Assembly: GCA_963924555.1 (NCBI GenBank)
Contig: OZ004585.1
Span: 4,663,488-4,727,487 of the forward strand
From: Crambe crambe
Taxonomy: Eukaryota > Porifera > Demospongiae > Poecilosclerida > Crambeidae
Direction of reading: 5' to 3'
DNA length: 64,000 nt
Under the pieces are notes generated by a model. That model did not search any database. It worked only from the letters and a program-made list of their open reading frames with translations, and had not been told where the DNA came from. Shown here piece by piece: positions 25,201 to 36,680 of the stretch. Position 1 is the stretch's first letter; each line of letters starts with the position of its first letter. The position numbers and the translations under genes were made by a program.

Positions 25201-26051
25201 GGATCAGTTCCTACATAACTTCTTTTTGATTCAATATGTTATTACGTAATTGGAGCAGGTCCCAACATAAACTTGGGACCAATGGGACTATGTCCCAACA
25301 TCAACTTTGAAAGCATGGATAAAGTCCATACATAAACTTGGGATCGATTGGACAGTGGTCACAATAATTTTGGACTGATCAAATTGGGACCAAATCCAAT
25401 CATCAACTTGGGACCGATGGGAACAGATCTTAACATCAGCTTGGGATCAATGGGACCATCCAATGGAATCAGGTCCCAACACCAACTGAAGACATTCCCA
25501 ACATCAACTAGGGACCATTATCACTAATAATGTAATCAAGCTTTGTAATTAACAAGCTATGCACAATCTTGTAATATTCTGTGCTGCTCTCATCAGCATG
25601 CACGGAACAATGGCATCTTTTGGTTCCCATTATTCAATAGTATGTAGATACTATATAACTACATACAAATCTAAACTTTTTCAAGAATATATTGTACAGG
25701 TAGGACATTGCATGTACAACATTGTAGCTAATAATTACCATAAAACGTGATAGCCTTTGAGTATTCTTCTCCAGTAATGCAGCGAACACTTGCCTCGAAA
25801 TCTTCAGTTATGTCATATGTGAAATAGTCCTCATTTATGTCTGTAGATGCATTACTGATAAGTACACCCATACTGTCATTAATCTCAAATCTTGCATCGG
25901 GATAAGCCGTACCGTCAATTGGATTTTGACACTCAAATCTGAACACATTTGGAGCTTCCCTTCGTGAAGAAAAGTGGTAGCCCAAAACAGGAATCCCCAA
26001 GACAGTATAGATGGAGCACATAATTATAGTGCTAATAAGCAAATAGACCAT
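22208..26051 (-). CDS. Second RTK-type ectodomain cassette (signal/Ig1, Ig2, Ig3)
   Basis: Three exons homologous to cassette 1: 25739-26051 (ATG, signal-like MVYLLISTIIMCSIYTVLG, then FECQN and VRCITG), 22741-23076 ([18 protein letters not shown]) and 22208-22564 (FQC...RW, CGPDDC loop, EQNLQ). Lengths are 313, 336 and 357 nt. All acceptors and donors use the same phase as cassette 1, each donor leaving one G. Every frame is open with no lesion. No TM or kinase exon follows before the RTK start at 17.7 kb. It may splice into the shared TM/kinase exons below, encode a secreted product by read-through, or be a stranded duplicate. Exons are near certain; gene status is open. Confidence 0.75.
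23941..24882 (-). repeat. Hairpin-ended repeat, near-complete copy
   Basis: One end carries GGCTGGATATACAGAACAAA; the other has GGCGGCGCGCGCGGCCGTCC, then CATCCCTACATAGAGAGTGC TACCGCACTCTCTGAT. The same order appears inverted at 59365-60420. The terminal AGAGAGTGC-GGTA-GCACTCTCT is a perfect 9-bp stem with a 4-base loop. No protein recognised. Confidence 0.7.
24955..25520 (+). repeat. Diverged minisatellite, unit about 32 bp (GGGACCAATGGGACCAGGTC)
   Basis: Roughly sixteen imperfect units of CAACTTGGGACCAATGGGAC CAGGTCCCA with many substitutions and indels. GGGACC and GGTCCC within a unit are inverse to each other, so each unit can form a small hairpin. The open frame across it is a by-product. 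Confidence 0.75.
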
Positions 26052-27335
26052 GACTAATTCTTTCCTGAAGATCTGGAACTACAATTCAATGGCTACCTAG
26101 AGATGTTTTGAATTGGGAAATGTTATATAAGCTGAATGATAACCTTAGGCTTTAACTTTGTGAAGAATAACTGCAGCCTACTATTATTCCTGCCCTAGGA
26201 TATCATCTGTAGACATGATTTAATGTACAAGTGAAGGAAAGAATGTTTTATTCTGAATAAAACAAACAAATAGGGATGATTGTGTTATGAACAAGAGAGC
26301 CTAATTTCAATAACCACGCATATGCACACACTCTTACAGCAGACATTTTTACTAATCTTGTGCCTTATGTATATGCTGAAGGTTAGCACTTCAGTATTGC
26401 TAGTTACGTTTTAAATCAAATAGACATTAGTCAAGAAAATCCTGGTCTCAGAGCAACATTATAATTTAAAAAGTTGATATTGACAAGACCCTTTCCTTTG
26501 AGAAGGTGAAAGGTTTTGCTCATGAGAAAAACTGATACCTACGTAATACATGTATACGATTGTAGCTGTAGGCCAGTTATTATGTGGGTGGGTATGGTTA
26601 AGTCAGTTTGGATAATCTGTAATGGTAACTTAAAAGTCTCTTGTTTGTGAACTTCTCTAAATCATAGACATGACTATTATTTGCACTAACTAGTACAGAA
26701 TTACAAATGATTATATAACTGCAATCAATGTCTTCGTCCTTCACTCCATATGCTAGATTTTGTCATCATTCTCATGGACATCACAAAGTTTTATGTCTTC
26801 ATACTCATGATGACAAGAATTCACCACTTCATTAGATAGCTACTGCATAAGCAGGGCACTTTGCAATGTTGTATGTGCTAAGGTGATCTAAAATTTCCTC
26901 ATATTACTTTCTCTGGTTGAAGATTCCACTTTATTTTTAACTGAATTTGACTGAACACTAGATTCTTGTCCTAACCTAAAAAATGTATAACTACAATAAA
27001 TTGTTTGCTAGAACTATAATCAGATCTTGATTTGATTTAAGAAGTATGAAATACGTATGTAGCTATGTACCTACAAATGAAATACCTATGGGTCTACTAG
27101 CCAAAAAATTCAGTATGAATTGAAGGCAAGAAACTCACCATACCATAGTACATGAGCATGTGGGGGCATTGCTGTATACACAAATGTTAGCTGCACTATA
27201 AAACAGCTGCATGGCAGGGTTATGTGTACATGTAGCTAACGGTGCATGGGTACCGAAGGTCAGCTCTCCATAAATGCTCTTCTGTGTGCACCAGCTATTT
27301 ATAGAAGATACAGGAAGTGATATCACATGCTGGGA
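26052..27335. other. Between cassette 2 and the orphan TM exon
   Basis: AT-rich; would contain the promoter of cassette 2 if it is an independent transcription unit. No element boundary or frame that I can support. Confidence 0.45.
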
Positions 27336-27466
27336 CTATAGTTTAATAGCTATGGTAGTATGATCATACCCAGCATCCATGCATCGTTTCTTAGCGATTA
27401 AGATGATTGTTAAAATTCCACCAGATAGCAAAATTACTGCAAGAAGAGCACCACCTATTTCAATAC
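27336..27466 (-). CDS. Orphan TM terminal exon with short cytoplasmic tail
   Basis: An acceptor (ACTTACAG) precedes GTATTGAAATAGG. Read with a carried-over G, the frame gives GIEIGGALLAVILLSGGILT and a further hydrophobic run, then AKKRCMDAGYDH...AIKL-stop at 27336. Helix plus basic stop-transfer plus a tail of about 17 residues without kinase. The entry phase is identical to that of the RTK TM exon, so an upstream Ig3-type exon could join it. The only such exon upstream in the window (33.0-33.3 kb) is damaged. Confidence 0.55.
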
Positions 27467-28297
27467 CTGTAAGTATTTTTTTTAAATGTATGTTAGCTAT
27501 GTAGCTAAATGTTGACACAATTCAGGTTTGTAATATTTATTAGTATAGATTGTGTCAATGCTAACGAGCGTGATGTGCCACCTCCAAAGTGAAAGGATGG
27601 AAATTTGTGATAAGCATTTTTTAATTTACCCTCTGAGTGAATATGATCAGATCACCTAGAACCATAATGTTCAAGTCATACAGCATGCATCTTCTGTCAA
27701 TCTTGTTAGCTAGCTACTCATGTGGTGTGTGCAGAATTGCAAAAGGATTTTATAGCTATAGCTTATACACATGCTTATTCAGAGAGAGCAGTATAGTTCT
27801 CTCTAAGTGGGGATGACTTATTATTTTATTATAGGCAACTGGATGCTATCAAAAGTTAAAGTTCACGTATTGTAGCTATGTAGTTCATTGAAGATTTCAT
27901 CATAATATTGTATGAGCCGAAATGAATAAGATTGCCATTGACCTAATTTTGTATAATAATAATTTTTAAGGCCTTTACTGATATGTACCTGATATACTGT
28001 TGCATCAAGGCTTGATTCATAACCAGACTAGTGCCTAGGGTTTACGCTTTGAGCATCGAGAGACCAAGAAAGCTAATGACAGATTCACTAGTCAGTTGCG
28101 AGGTCAAAGTCCAAGAATCACATGTACGAGGCGGGGCATAAAAATGTTTGCCTCGTTGTAGGTTGAAAGCTAACAAGTTGGAAAATGACGTGCTATTTTT
28201 GAACATGTCGATTTATAGCGCAGTCATATCTGAGTAGATATGTATAAGAATTATAGCATTTGAATGAACCATTTCTGAAAGTTGTTTGATGATGATC

Positions 28298-28487
28298 ATA
28301 GGTGTAGGAAGGAGTTCGGAAGTGGGGGGGGGGGGGGGGGGGGGGGGCATGCACCTTGCAAAACTAGGTACGTATTTACCATGCTCACTGTTGTCATAAT
28401 ATTTATTATTATGCCTTAAAAAGAACCAAAATAAATTGCGGAATGTGAGGGGGCAATGCCCCCCCCCCCCCCTTTCCTACACCTATG
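28298..28487. mobile_element. 190-bp foldback MITE with G/C homopolymer ends
   Basis: Starts CATAGGTGTAGGAAGG and ends with the inverse CCTTTCCTACACCTATG. A run of about 26 G lies just inside the left end and a run of C inside the right. Flanks are GATGAT repeats, so a target duplication cannot be judged. Confidence 0.65.
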
Positions 28488-29808
28488 GATGATGATGATG
28501 ATGATGATAAACGACCAGATGAAAACGGCGATTTTTGAAGTCGCTGTAAAATGATACTGCTTTATTCTCTGCTCTTCATATTTGAGTCCTAGCACATTGA
28601 AGGTGTTTTGTCTTCAAGTTAAGAGTTGCTGACTGCAGGAGGTAAGTATTCTGGAGTTATGAAAGAAAATATTAAGTACTACGTACTCCAATGGAGCATC
28701 CGTGCCATCCCTACTTAGAGAGTACTATCATACTCTCTGATAACTCAAACAATATTTTTAACATGCAAGAGGATTAGTTTGGTATAGTCCCTCTCTTTGC
28801 CTGTCAAGGATGTAGTACAGTCAAGACACAAAGTTAGCTTGGCTTATCATAGCTTTTTTGTTTGTTTTTTTGCTGGTCACATGACTTGGGTATTCCAGTT
28901 GGTCCTTACAGAACACTCTTATGCCTCACCATACTCTTTCTTTTATAGTACCTAGCAAGCTCAGATACACATTGAGTTTCAGTGGTTTTTAAAGAATATG
29001 AACGATATTCCAAAAAATAGATGTTCATAAAGCAAATTCCTGAAGTTTTAATGCTGAATTCTATAAAGTTCCTCCCTCCACCGTAAACTCTGTCATAGGC
29101 GCTATAGGGACTGAGGATTGGAAAGTTATAGTCCTAGTGGATCTTCCACTAGGCTCCTGTGTACTTCAGCACAGTTCCTCAAGTGTGCAATAAACATTAT
29201 TGCACATAAAAGTGTGCTTTAAGTTACACGTTTCAGAAGATCTGATTGGTCATAAGTCGTGTGACCAGCAATAAATATTTTTTTATTGCTGATCACATAC
29301 ATCTGATCAACTAGATTCCTGTGGTCTAAACTACATATTACACACTTAAATAGTTATGTATTGCCCACACTCAGTGAGCTACAACAATGAGAAGGTTTCA
29401 GCCAGGAAGTATATAGCTACTGTAGTCAATGAATATCAATTAAATACTGACAAATGTCAAAGTTTCTGTAAGTTTCACGTTGAAATATAACTCCAAATCT
29501 AATTTTCAAGTATAACTACTGCAATTACTAATTACTAGATCTTATAGTAGTTAGTTTCCCACAGTGTAGACATTTATCTTTGAACTTCTATAGTCTCAGG
29601 GTCTGTGGCATGTATGAGACTATACTATTAGTGTTAAAGTGTAGCTACCAGTAATTGCTGCTTCTATTCCATTATTTTAAGTGGCAATAATGTAATTTTG
29701 TGCCATTCCAGTCCAGTGAATTCAGACTCCCAAAGAGGGATGCTTAAAAATTCATTCTAAAACTGAATGTAGTTCCTACTGACTCATAGTAATCATAATT
29801 CTGTTATC

Positions 29809-30876
29809 AGGGTTCTTTCTACTGAGGGAGGAGGGGGGGGGGGGGGGGGAGGGAGCTTCCCCCCCCCCAAAAAAAAAAAAATTTTTTTTTTCATTGCTGA
29901 TACTATTGTACATGTCCATTAACACCCCTTGACATGATGTGGCAATCACACACACCCATGCCAGTGGATTAACCATAAAGAGAGAGTGTTTTATATTCCA
30001 GCTACATGTTATGAGTGTAATCTTAATCTCCTCATATCAACAAATTGCAGCTGCTAGCTAAAAGTCATTGTTGTATATATTTTTTGCAAAACATGAAGTG
30101 GGCATGGTTTGATATCCAAAAGGGTGTGGTTAGGCAAAAGTGGGCATGGCCAAGGCAAAAATTTTCCCGTGCACAAGCGTGCGGATATTCTTCCCCCTAT
30201 TAAAAAATCTTAGATAGAACCTAGTCTGGCGTAACAGCGACCCTTACCAACCCAAGGGAAGGAAAAAGGGTCTGGGGACATTAGCATCAACGACTTGTGT
30301 CTCATGTCAAGATTTTGACGCCACCAATCAGATCGCCTGATGAATAATTATTGCATTTTTGTGACGTACACGTGACGTATAATAATGAACGCACAAACTT
30401 AAACTTGGCCCTGATACCAATTGATGACACATGTTCAAGATCGATTGCAGAGACATGTATGGTATCGGCTGCGGTGAGCTCACGAAGAAGGGATCTAGAA
30501 GAATCATATCTGACTCCACCTCCACAGACATTCTTTCTTTGTGGGAGGAAGTATTGAAGAAAATTGGAAGAGACAAGGGCCAAGAAGATGATAGATTTGT
30601 GTGTAGAAAATGCTTTAATAGATATGTCAAAGTTAAGAAAGAACTAGTAAAAGTTTTAATAATAGTTATATTAAGCAACAGGTCATCCACCAGAATTTGA
30701 GCAAGGCTCTTGATTATATGCGCGCAAAATTATGATTATACCACGCACATGATAATCTTGCTGTAAATTAACGTTCCTGGAATTCCAAAGTGACAAGTCG
30801 TTGATGCTAATGTCCCCAGACCCTTTTCCCTTCCCTTGGGTTGGTAAGTACGCCAGACTAGATAGAACCCTGGTTA
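29809..30876. mobile_element. CAGGGTTCT-ended MITE, interrupted by a second element
   Basis: Left end CAGGGTTCTTTCTACTGAGG with a G-run then a C-run; right end TAGATAGAACCCTG. The flanks both read TTA. The element at 30225-30857 is inserted inside it, just before its right terminus. No coding content. Confidence 0.5.
30225..30857. mobile_element. 633-bp TIR element with CTAG target duplication
   Basis: TIRs of about 80 bp: TCTGGCGTAACAGCGACCC... and the inverse ...TTGGTAAGTACGCCAGA, both carrying AACCCAAGGGAAGG and GTCTGGGGACATTAGCATCA. Flanked by CTAG at 30221-30224 and 30858-30861. The interior plus strand (30431-30700) reads FVCRKCFNRYVKVKKEL, a CxxC zinc-ribbon-like piece that may be the remnant N-terminus of an encoded protein. 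No catalytic domain. Confidence 0.75.
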
Positions 30877-31539
30877 TGGTAGAATGGTACTTATTAACTA
30901 AGGTTCTACTTTGCAATCAGCACTTTCAATCTTTTCCCACCATTTGAATGCATATAATGTAATGGGCGGGGCCATGTAGAATTAGGCACCATTGCATGTG
31001 TGTGCATGTGGCTACAAAGCTAGAACCATTAACTATTTATTCTGATCTGAAAAGCACATCGTACAAGATGCAATATTTCTTGCAATTTTAAGTTTTGTGT
31101 GGGCATCACAGGAAATAACATTCACATTGCTTATTCTATTTGGTATGTGGTTGCCCATTGTAAAAAATAGGAGGCTAGAGTGGAGGCAGTGAATGATTTT
31201 AGTTTATTTCCTTGGCTTTTGCATTTTACCATGATGCAGGTGATGACCCATAGGTGAAGACCTATTGCAATCAATTAGCTACATCCAGAAAAAACATGGT
31301 GTTCAGAATTCTGAGGCTTCCGTATATCTTTCGTACACTCTCCATAAAATAATCTGAGCACCAAACAATAAACAGTCTTTTGGAGCATAAGTATTGCAGT
31401 AGTGAATGGTAGGACAAAGAAAATGAGAAAGGAATTTCACCCAGTAAACTTTCAGGTTATTATTACCTGTATAATACACGCATCCACAAGCAATTAATAT
31501 CAGCCTCTATATTTAATAGAGCCTGGGGACGAGGCTAAG

Positions 31540-31972
31540 CCTGGTACCCACTGTTTACGCATGCGCCAAAATGTTTATGTGAAATTCCCACCTATTACAC
31601 TTTATGACGGTGTGTGACATCACAGCATGTAACTACGTACATATGAGCATGCACTACAAGATAACAAGAATTCTATTGCAATGAAATTCTGGAGAAGAGA
31701 AGACAAGACTTGCACTTCTCATTCATAGTGGCAAGAATTTCCTTATCCTTAAGCTGCTCTCCCTTAAAGCCAGAGAAGATGATCACAGCCTCAGGCTTTG
31801 CACTATTCCCCAACGAACAACGAAAGGAGAGAATTGCTTAATGCTTTTTGCTCAATAGCGTAAAACACATCTGCTGCAGTGGTGATTCAGCAGTATTGCG
31901 TCATGCATCACGGGCCATAACCAAATTTTTGGGATGTTTGGTGCATGCACAAACAGTGGGTACCAGGCTCTT
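31540..31972. mobile_element. MITE with GGTACCCACTGTTT ends
   Basis: AGCCTGGTACCCACTGTTTA at the left and the inverse AAACAGTGGGTACCAGGCT at the right, both next to GCATGC. The outer GAGCCTGGGGAC words on both sides suggest nested relation with the CCCCAGGC family. Related copy at 11455-11900. Confidence 0.65.
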
Positions 31973-32149
31973 TTATCCGCCCCCACAAAATTTTAGAGCC
32001 TGGGGACAATCGATGTTATTACAGCTTAGCTTTTACACTATTTGTAGCTACAGTGGTAATTTTTTATTGTTGAACATGATATAACCCAACTTATGGTATA
32101 TACCTACTGGAGCTGGTAATAATGGTTGAGTTGATGTTGCTTGAAGAAT

Positions 32150-33340
32150 CATTAATGAAAAAATAATTATATGATTATGTAAATACAATTAAAAAAAACA
32201 GGGTGGGGGACACTCACCATCTCCCACTTTTATTTATTGCTGAACATGACATAACCCGATTATGGTAAAAAGTACATACTGGAGAATCTGGCAGATGAAC
32301 AGCTGTGAATCCGATGTAAATGGTTGAGTTGATGTTGCTTAAAGAATCATAAATCAAAAATATATGATTCAGTGAAAAAAAAAAAAAAAACAGGGTGGGG
32401 GGACAAAGGGCAGCTATAGTGCTCTTTACGTATGTAGAGATGACCTATGACCCTCCATAAGTACTGGATTTTCTCAGAATTGAGTAAGTTCAAGTTCTAG
32501 CTGATATGACTGCTAACCCTGTAGGTATTTTATGTGCCTTCTTATTATGCAGGAGAATTTCTGAGGAAAGATTAAACATGGAAGAGCAATAAAAGTGCAC
32601 AGTGCACTTTTTCATTCTTCAGGTTCTTTTTCTTTGTAGCTAGCTACTAGCATGCACAAGCTGGAGAAAAGTTAAGCTATGCTATGGCTACATTCCATGT
32701 GAATACACAAAACTATAGAGCCACATTCTTATACTCAGTCTGCTTTCTTAGTAAGCTGCATGCAAACGTAGTTGCCACAATTCCCACTGTATACCATAAT
32801 CGTCACCTGAAATCATATCACATTGCCACTAGCTAGCTATACACAGTGCCACTAAGATAGAACTGATTTGATTGATTTGATTTGGAGGTGCGTTTGCTGA
32901 TGGAAGCATTTTTAAAGTCCCATGTGGTATATAGCTATACACTTGAAGATAAATATTGGAACTGAATTTTGAAGTTTGTACAGTACATGCACTAAGGACT
33001 AGCCACTTCAACATAATTAACTGTAGCATCATAGTCAATTATTGTAGTACTCTTTTCCTGTCGAGGATGTACAATCAATGTAATGGTAGCATTATTCATC
33101 TGCAGATTTTGTTCTACTATACACTGAATAGTGTAGGTTTTCTTCTCCATTATGACAGAATGAACCTCACCAGTCCTGATCTCTAAGGTAGTGTTTATGA
33201 TGAAGCTATAGTTGTTATTCGCAGTTTGAGTTATATGTGTCACAATTCGTTATATTCTTGGTTGATGGGAACACTGATACTTCACTCCTCTCTGAAATGA
33301 TATGCAAGTAATATATGTAGCTACTTGGAGCCATATTATT
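32150..33340. repeat. Segmental duplicate of 21480-22600
   Basis: Long collinear stretches match 21.48-22.60 kb in the same orientation: ACAGGGTGGG..., CCTATGACCCTCCATAAGTA, GTGCACAGTGCACTTTTTCA, GATTTGGAGGTGCGTTTGCT. It therefore carries the intron/Ig3 part of cassette 2. Confidence 0.85.
33030..33296 (-). pseudogene. Decayed third Ig3 ectodomain exon
   Basis: Same acceptor (ATTTCAG AGAGGAGTGA) and same C-terminal half (TTLEIRTGEVHSVIMEKKTY) as the cassette 2 Ig3 exon. About 120 bp that encode the first Ig cysteine, the Trp and the CGPDDC loop are deleted. About 24 bp covering the donor site are also lost, so the frame runs on into intron. Not functional as an Ig domain. Confidence 0.8.
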
Positions 33341-33344
33341 TATT

Positions 33345-33575
33345 TCTTATGAGCGCAAAAATTTCTCCTAAATAAAAAGTGAAGTAAAATTCAGCTGCAT
33401 TCCTATCTCCTAATTTCAATAACCACGCCTCCCAACTTAAATCCCTACTCTTCACTCCCCCTTCAGCAATAAGTGAGTCAAGTAATCCCTACCCGTACCC
33501 ACCACCAAACTCAAGAATCACAGCAATAATATTATTACAAAATTACTATTCCTACTTCACTACTTCACTTTCATG
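33345..33575. repeat. Single diverged arm of the 10.7-kb foldback
   Basis: Shares GCGCAAAAATTTCTCCTAAA TAAAAAGT, CTTAAATCCCTAC and CACCAAACTCAAGAATCACA with the left arm at 10.7-10.9 kb but has no second arm. Confidence 0.65.
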
Positions 33576-33711
33576 TAAAAATATACTGCTTGGAGAACTG
33601 CACAGATATGATTAAGCATGCAGGTAATACTGCAGCAGCTAGATAATGCATAAAGCCGTCGTAAACTTGTAACTAAAGATACTCCAGCTATCTGAGATTT
33701 ATGCTGTTCTA

Positions 33712-36500
33712 TTAAAAATTGTGTGGTTGCTTGGGAGGTTTGGGTTTAAGTGGTATGCTATGATTTTGTAACTTCCACTTAGCTGGCCTACCCTGGGGTG
33801 CCATTTTTGTACCTCTTGATAAACCTTTCCTTCTTCTTTGGATCCCTCCTGAGTTGGTTTTTATGTAGGAACCATGCCTACCATTTGACCACACAGCTCC
33901 TAAAAATAGTTCATAAGGCATTGAAAACAATATAGTTATGTATATTATTACTCACTGTCCGATTTCCCAAAATTATGTAGTGCATAGGATAGAGCACTGT
34001 TGGGAGCTTGGGAATTTCCATCTGTTTGTAGGAATTTATAATTTATTTGTTCCTGATAACAAGTTATGATCTCCTTCCATTAATCTCTTGGTAAGGTCCT
34101 CCACTATGTCCATTAAGGAGGTTTTGTACAGTAACACCTGTGCTTCCCATTCATTATTGACATCCTGGCTATCCCTTGCAGTGACAGAGTAATTCTCAGG
34201 TATCTCATTGCTATATTCGTTGCCGTCATTATTTACATCCTGGCTATCCTTTGTAGTGTTAGAGTACTTCTGTACATCACTGCTATTGGTAATGATCGTA
34301 ATTTTCTCTGAGTTGCTCTCTTGTAAATCAGCACAAAAATCTATATTCCTGGTGTATTGCACTCCCCTGGCAATTATTGCAAAAGTGTGTCGTGCTTATT
34401 TTGAGTGCATAGGAGCTATGTTAAGGCAAGCAATTTGAAATTTCTTGGCTATGGCAGCCTGATGTTTATAAGCAGCTCCATTGCTTCCAGTAGAGCAAGA
34501 GCATATTCCTAGCTCCATATCAACTAGATACTCAAAATCCACCTCTATCCCTCCTCTGAGTGTTATCTTTTCTTTAATCATGTAAATTACATCTCTGATA
34601 CGTATGTTTCATATCAGTTATGTTATTCTGCATCTTATTTAACTCTCTATACCAAAGAGATAAGCCTGGTTAAAATCTGCTGTGAACAATATCTAGAAGT
34701 CGGCTACAGTAGTAAGCATCCATTGTTGTAACAAACTGAAACATTTGTACAAGATTGTATGCTTTCACTCTCCCAAATATTAGCTCTTTAAGTACTCTGA
34801 TTCCAGCTTCTGCGTAGTTATTGGTGTTGTTTCCCCTTGTGATAGCTGCAATCCTGTGTGAAAGTGCCCATTCTGATTTTCTTTTCCAAAAGATTTCCAG
34901 ATGCTTACGGAGCTGGGGGTACTGGTTACAAAAGCTATTGGCTATAATAATTATTAAGATCTGTTAAATTCTTATAACGCTGCTCTAGGTCTTCTTCACT
35001 AGTCATATAAACTAGAGCACGAATAACCTGCATGATTGGTTGTCGGTCTTGATCAGCAATACCATGATTAGAGTCCCATAACCATTTCCACCAACTCTGC
35101 AGATAATGAAAGATGCAGAGAAGCTGCACTGATTCAGGCCAGACTGATTTAAGGGCATTCCTTTCAGCTTCACAGTCGTCTGTGATAAACATCTGTGGAC
35201 CCTTACTTCCTCGTCAAAAGAAAACATTATTTGGCATGAGAGTTCTAAGGTAAGAAAAAGATTGCATGAGTGTGCTTTCACTCTCTCCAGACGTGATAAC
35301 AACTCCCAGGGGTATGCCCCCTCCAGAACTTGATGTGCTAAAGATGAAAGTGGGGCAATTGCATCTGTCTAAGCTGGCAGTGCTATCACAATAAACTAGT
35401 TCACCAGCCTGTAGTAGCATAGCATGAGCCCTAGCCATCAAGAGTGTGCATACAGCTAGTACAAGAGGAGTGTCAATGCTTTCTCCAGGTTTACGTATCT
35501 TCCCACTTCTGTGATTTATTGTCAACGCTCCTTTCAAACTTTTGAAGAAATGCTTTGCCCCTCTCTGATCCATTTTTCTGATTGTATTCCTTTATCATCT
35601 CTTCTAGTTTGTTGAACATTGGCTCACCATTTCGTTCACCATGATTTTTGATTCTCCATTTTCTGTATAGGTAAAAAACGTCACCATACTGAGGACTGAA
35701 GGAACGATCTGCTCTGACATACTCCAATTCATCATTGTGCTCTATGGCCAAATTTAGCCAGTGCAAATGTAAAGCTGATGAAGGTGAATGACCTTGATCA
35801 AAGTAAGAATGAAATTTTGTTACTGTATCTGGATCAATGGGCCTAAAACTAAGTGCTTTAGCACATTCCAGGCCATGATTGTGGTCCCACACTAAAGTGA
35901 TTTCACAGGGGTGTGTTTTGTGGATCATGTTAGTAGAGGTGTCCATATTATGTACCCTCAAGGTAAATCTTGAATTGCACTCAGTTTTTTTGTTTCTGAT
36001 ACTGTCCAGTCGTTTGAGTGCTCTCTTCAACTTTTTCCTTTTATGTTGGCAGTGCCTCACTGTTTTGTAGAGGATCCTTTTCCCTTTTGGCTGTACACCT
36101 CTAGTGATTCGGTAGGTTGTCTTGGTTTTGTCTTGAAAATCAACAATCCATTGTTCTGCACCATCTCTTGACGAAGTAAAGTAACTGAACATACTAAATT
36201 GCTAGTGGAAATATCAATTTTTTGAAAGATGTAAGTATATGATTTCGGGAGTATTTCATGTAGCAAGGGTGGAAGATTATCATGTTTTGTGATATGATGG
36301 AGATCTGGTATCTCAAAATTTTTATTGAATTGGTTTTGACTAGGAGTAATGACATCTGGAGGATTAGTGGGAGATACTGAATCAGATGGAGATAATGAGT
36401 GACATGGGCTGGTTATAGAACTATAAGTGGGTGGAGGAGGTGAACTTTGATTAACGCTGAATTCATGAGATAACGAGTGACATGGGCTGATTATACGTAG
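33712..36500 (-). pseudogene. MULE-type transposase with SWIM-like tail, broken
   Basis: Read downwards: a Pro/Ser-rich N-terminus (about 36480-36200), then a region with WIVDFQDKTKT and HKTHPCEITLVWDHNHG (FLYWCH/FAR1-like DNA-binding flavour). The MULE core follows: LVYCDSTASLDR (first Asp), MFITDDCEAERNAL (second Asp), CIFHYLQSWWKWL and NNYAEAGIRVLKE (Glu). A SWIM-like CSCSTGSNGAAYKHQAA comes last. Lesions: frame changes near 36180 and 35500, an in-frame TGA at about 35213, a stop near 34935 and another near 34670. In the SWIM motif the expected third ligand (CxCx(n)CxH) is Tyr. Dead copy of a Mutator-like element; no TIR identified. Confidence 0.8.
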
Positions 36501-36524
36501 GACTGTAAGTGGGTGGAAAAATGG

Positions 36525-36680
36525 TTACTCGGGGTTCCACTTAGAGTGACAGACGTTTCTACTACACTAATCACCAATCTTAGCCAACTGTCGAATGAAG
36601 ATATTTCCAATGATTAGCACAGGGTTTTTATCCACAGTATATAATGATAAGGCTCCACCAGATTCACTTCATAAAAGTCA
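36525..36680 (-). pseudogene. Fragment of a third beta-helix receptor gene
   Basis: AAAAATGGTTACTCGGGGTT CCACTTAGAGTGACAGA and ATATTTCCA...AAGGCTCCACCAGATTCA match 41941-42100 inside the minus-strand beta-helix gene in the same orientation, with many differences. It shows that the family had at least three copies here. The MULE pseudogene abuts it. Confidence 0.7.

Larger units (their letters stand above)
23077..25738 (-). other. Intron of cassette 2, repeat-filled
   Basis: Contains a full copy of the hairpin-ended repeat (about 23941-24882) and the GGGACC minisatellite (24955-25520). 23.1-23.9 kb shows no supportable exon. Confidence 0.55.
27467..33029. other. Repeat-rich interval between orphan TM exon and pseudo Ig3 exon
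   Basis: Apart from the elements listed, it has two hairpin-end copies (27780-27815 and 28706-28741). 28.8-29.8 kb and 30.9-31.5 kb hold no supportable gene. I looked for further Ig exons on the minus strand here and found none. Confidence 0.5.

Noticed and set aside
24952-25218. 88-aa ORF in the GGGACC array
   Set aside because: Tandem-repeat by-product; units vary by indels that are not multiples of three.
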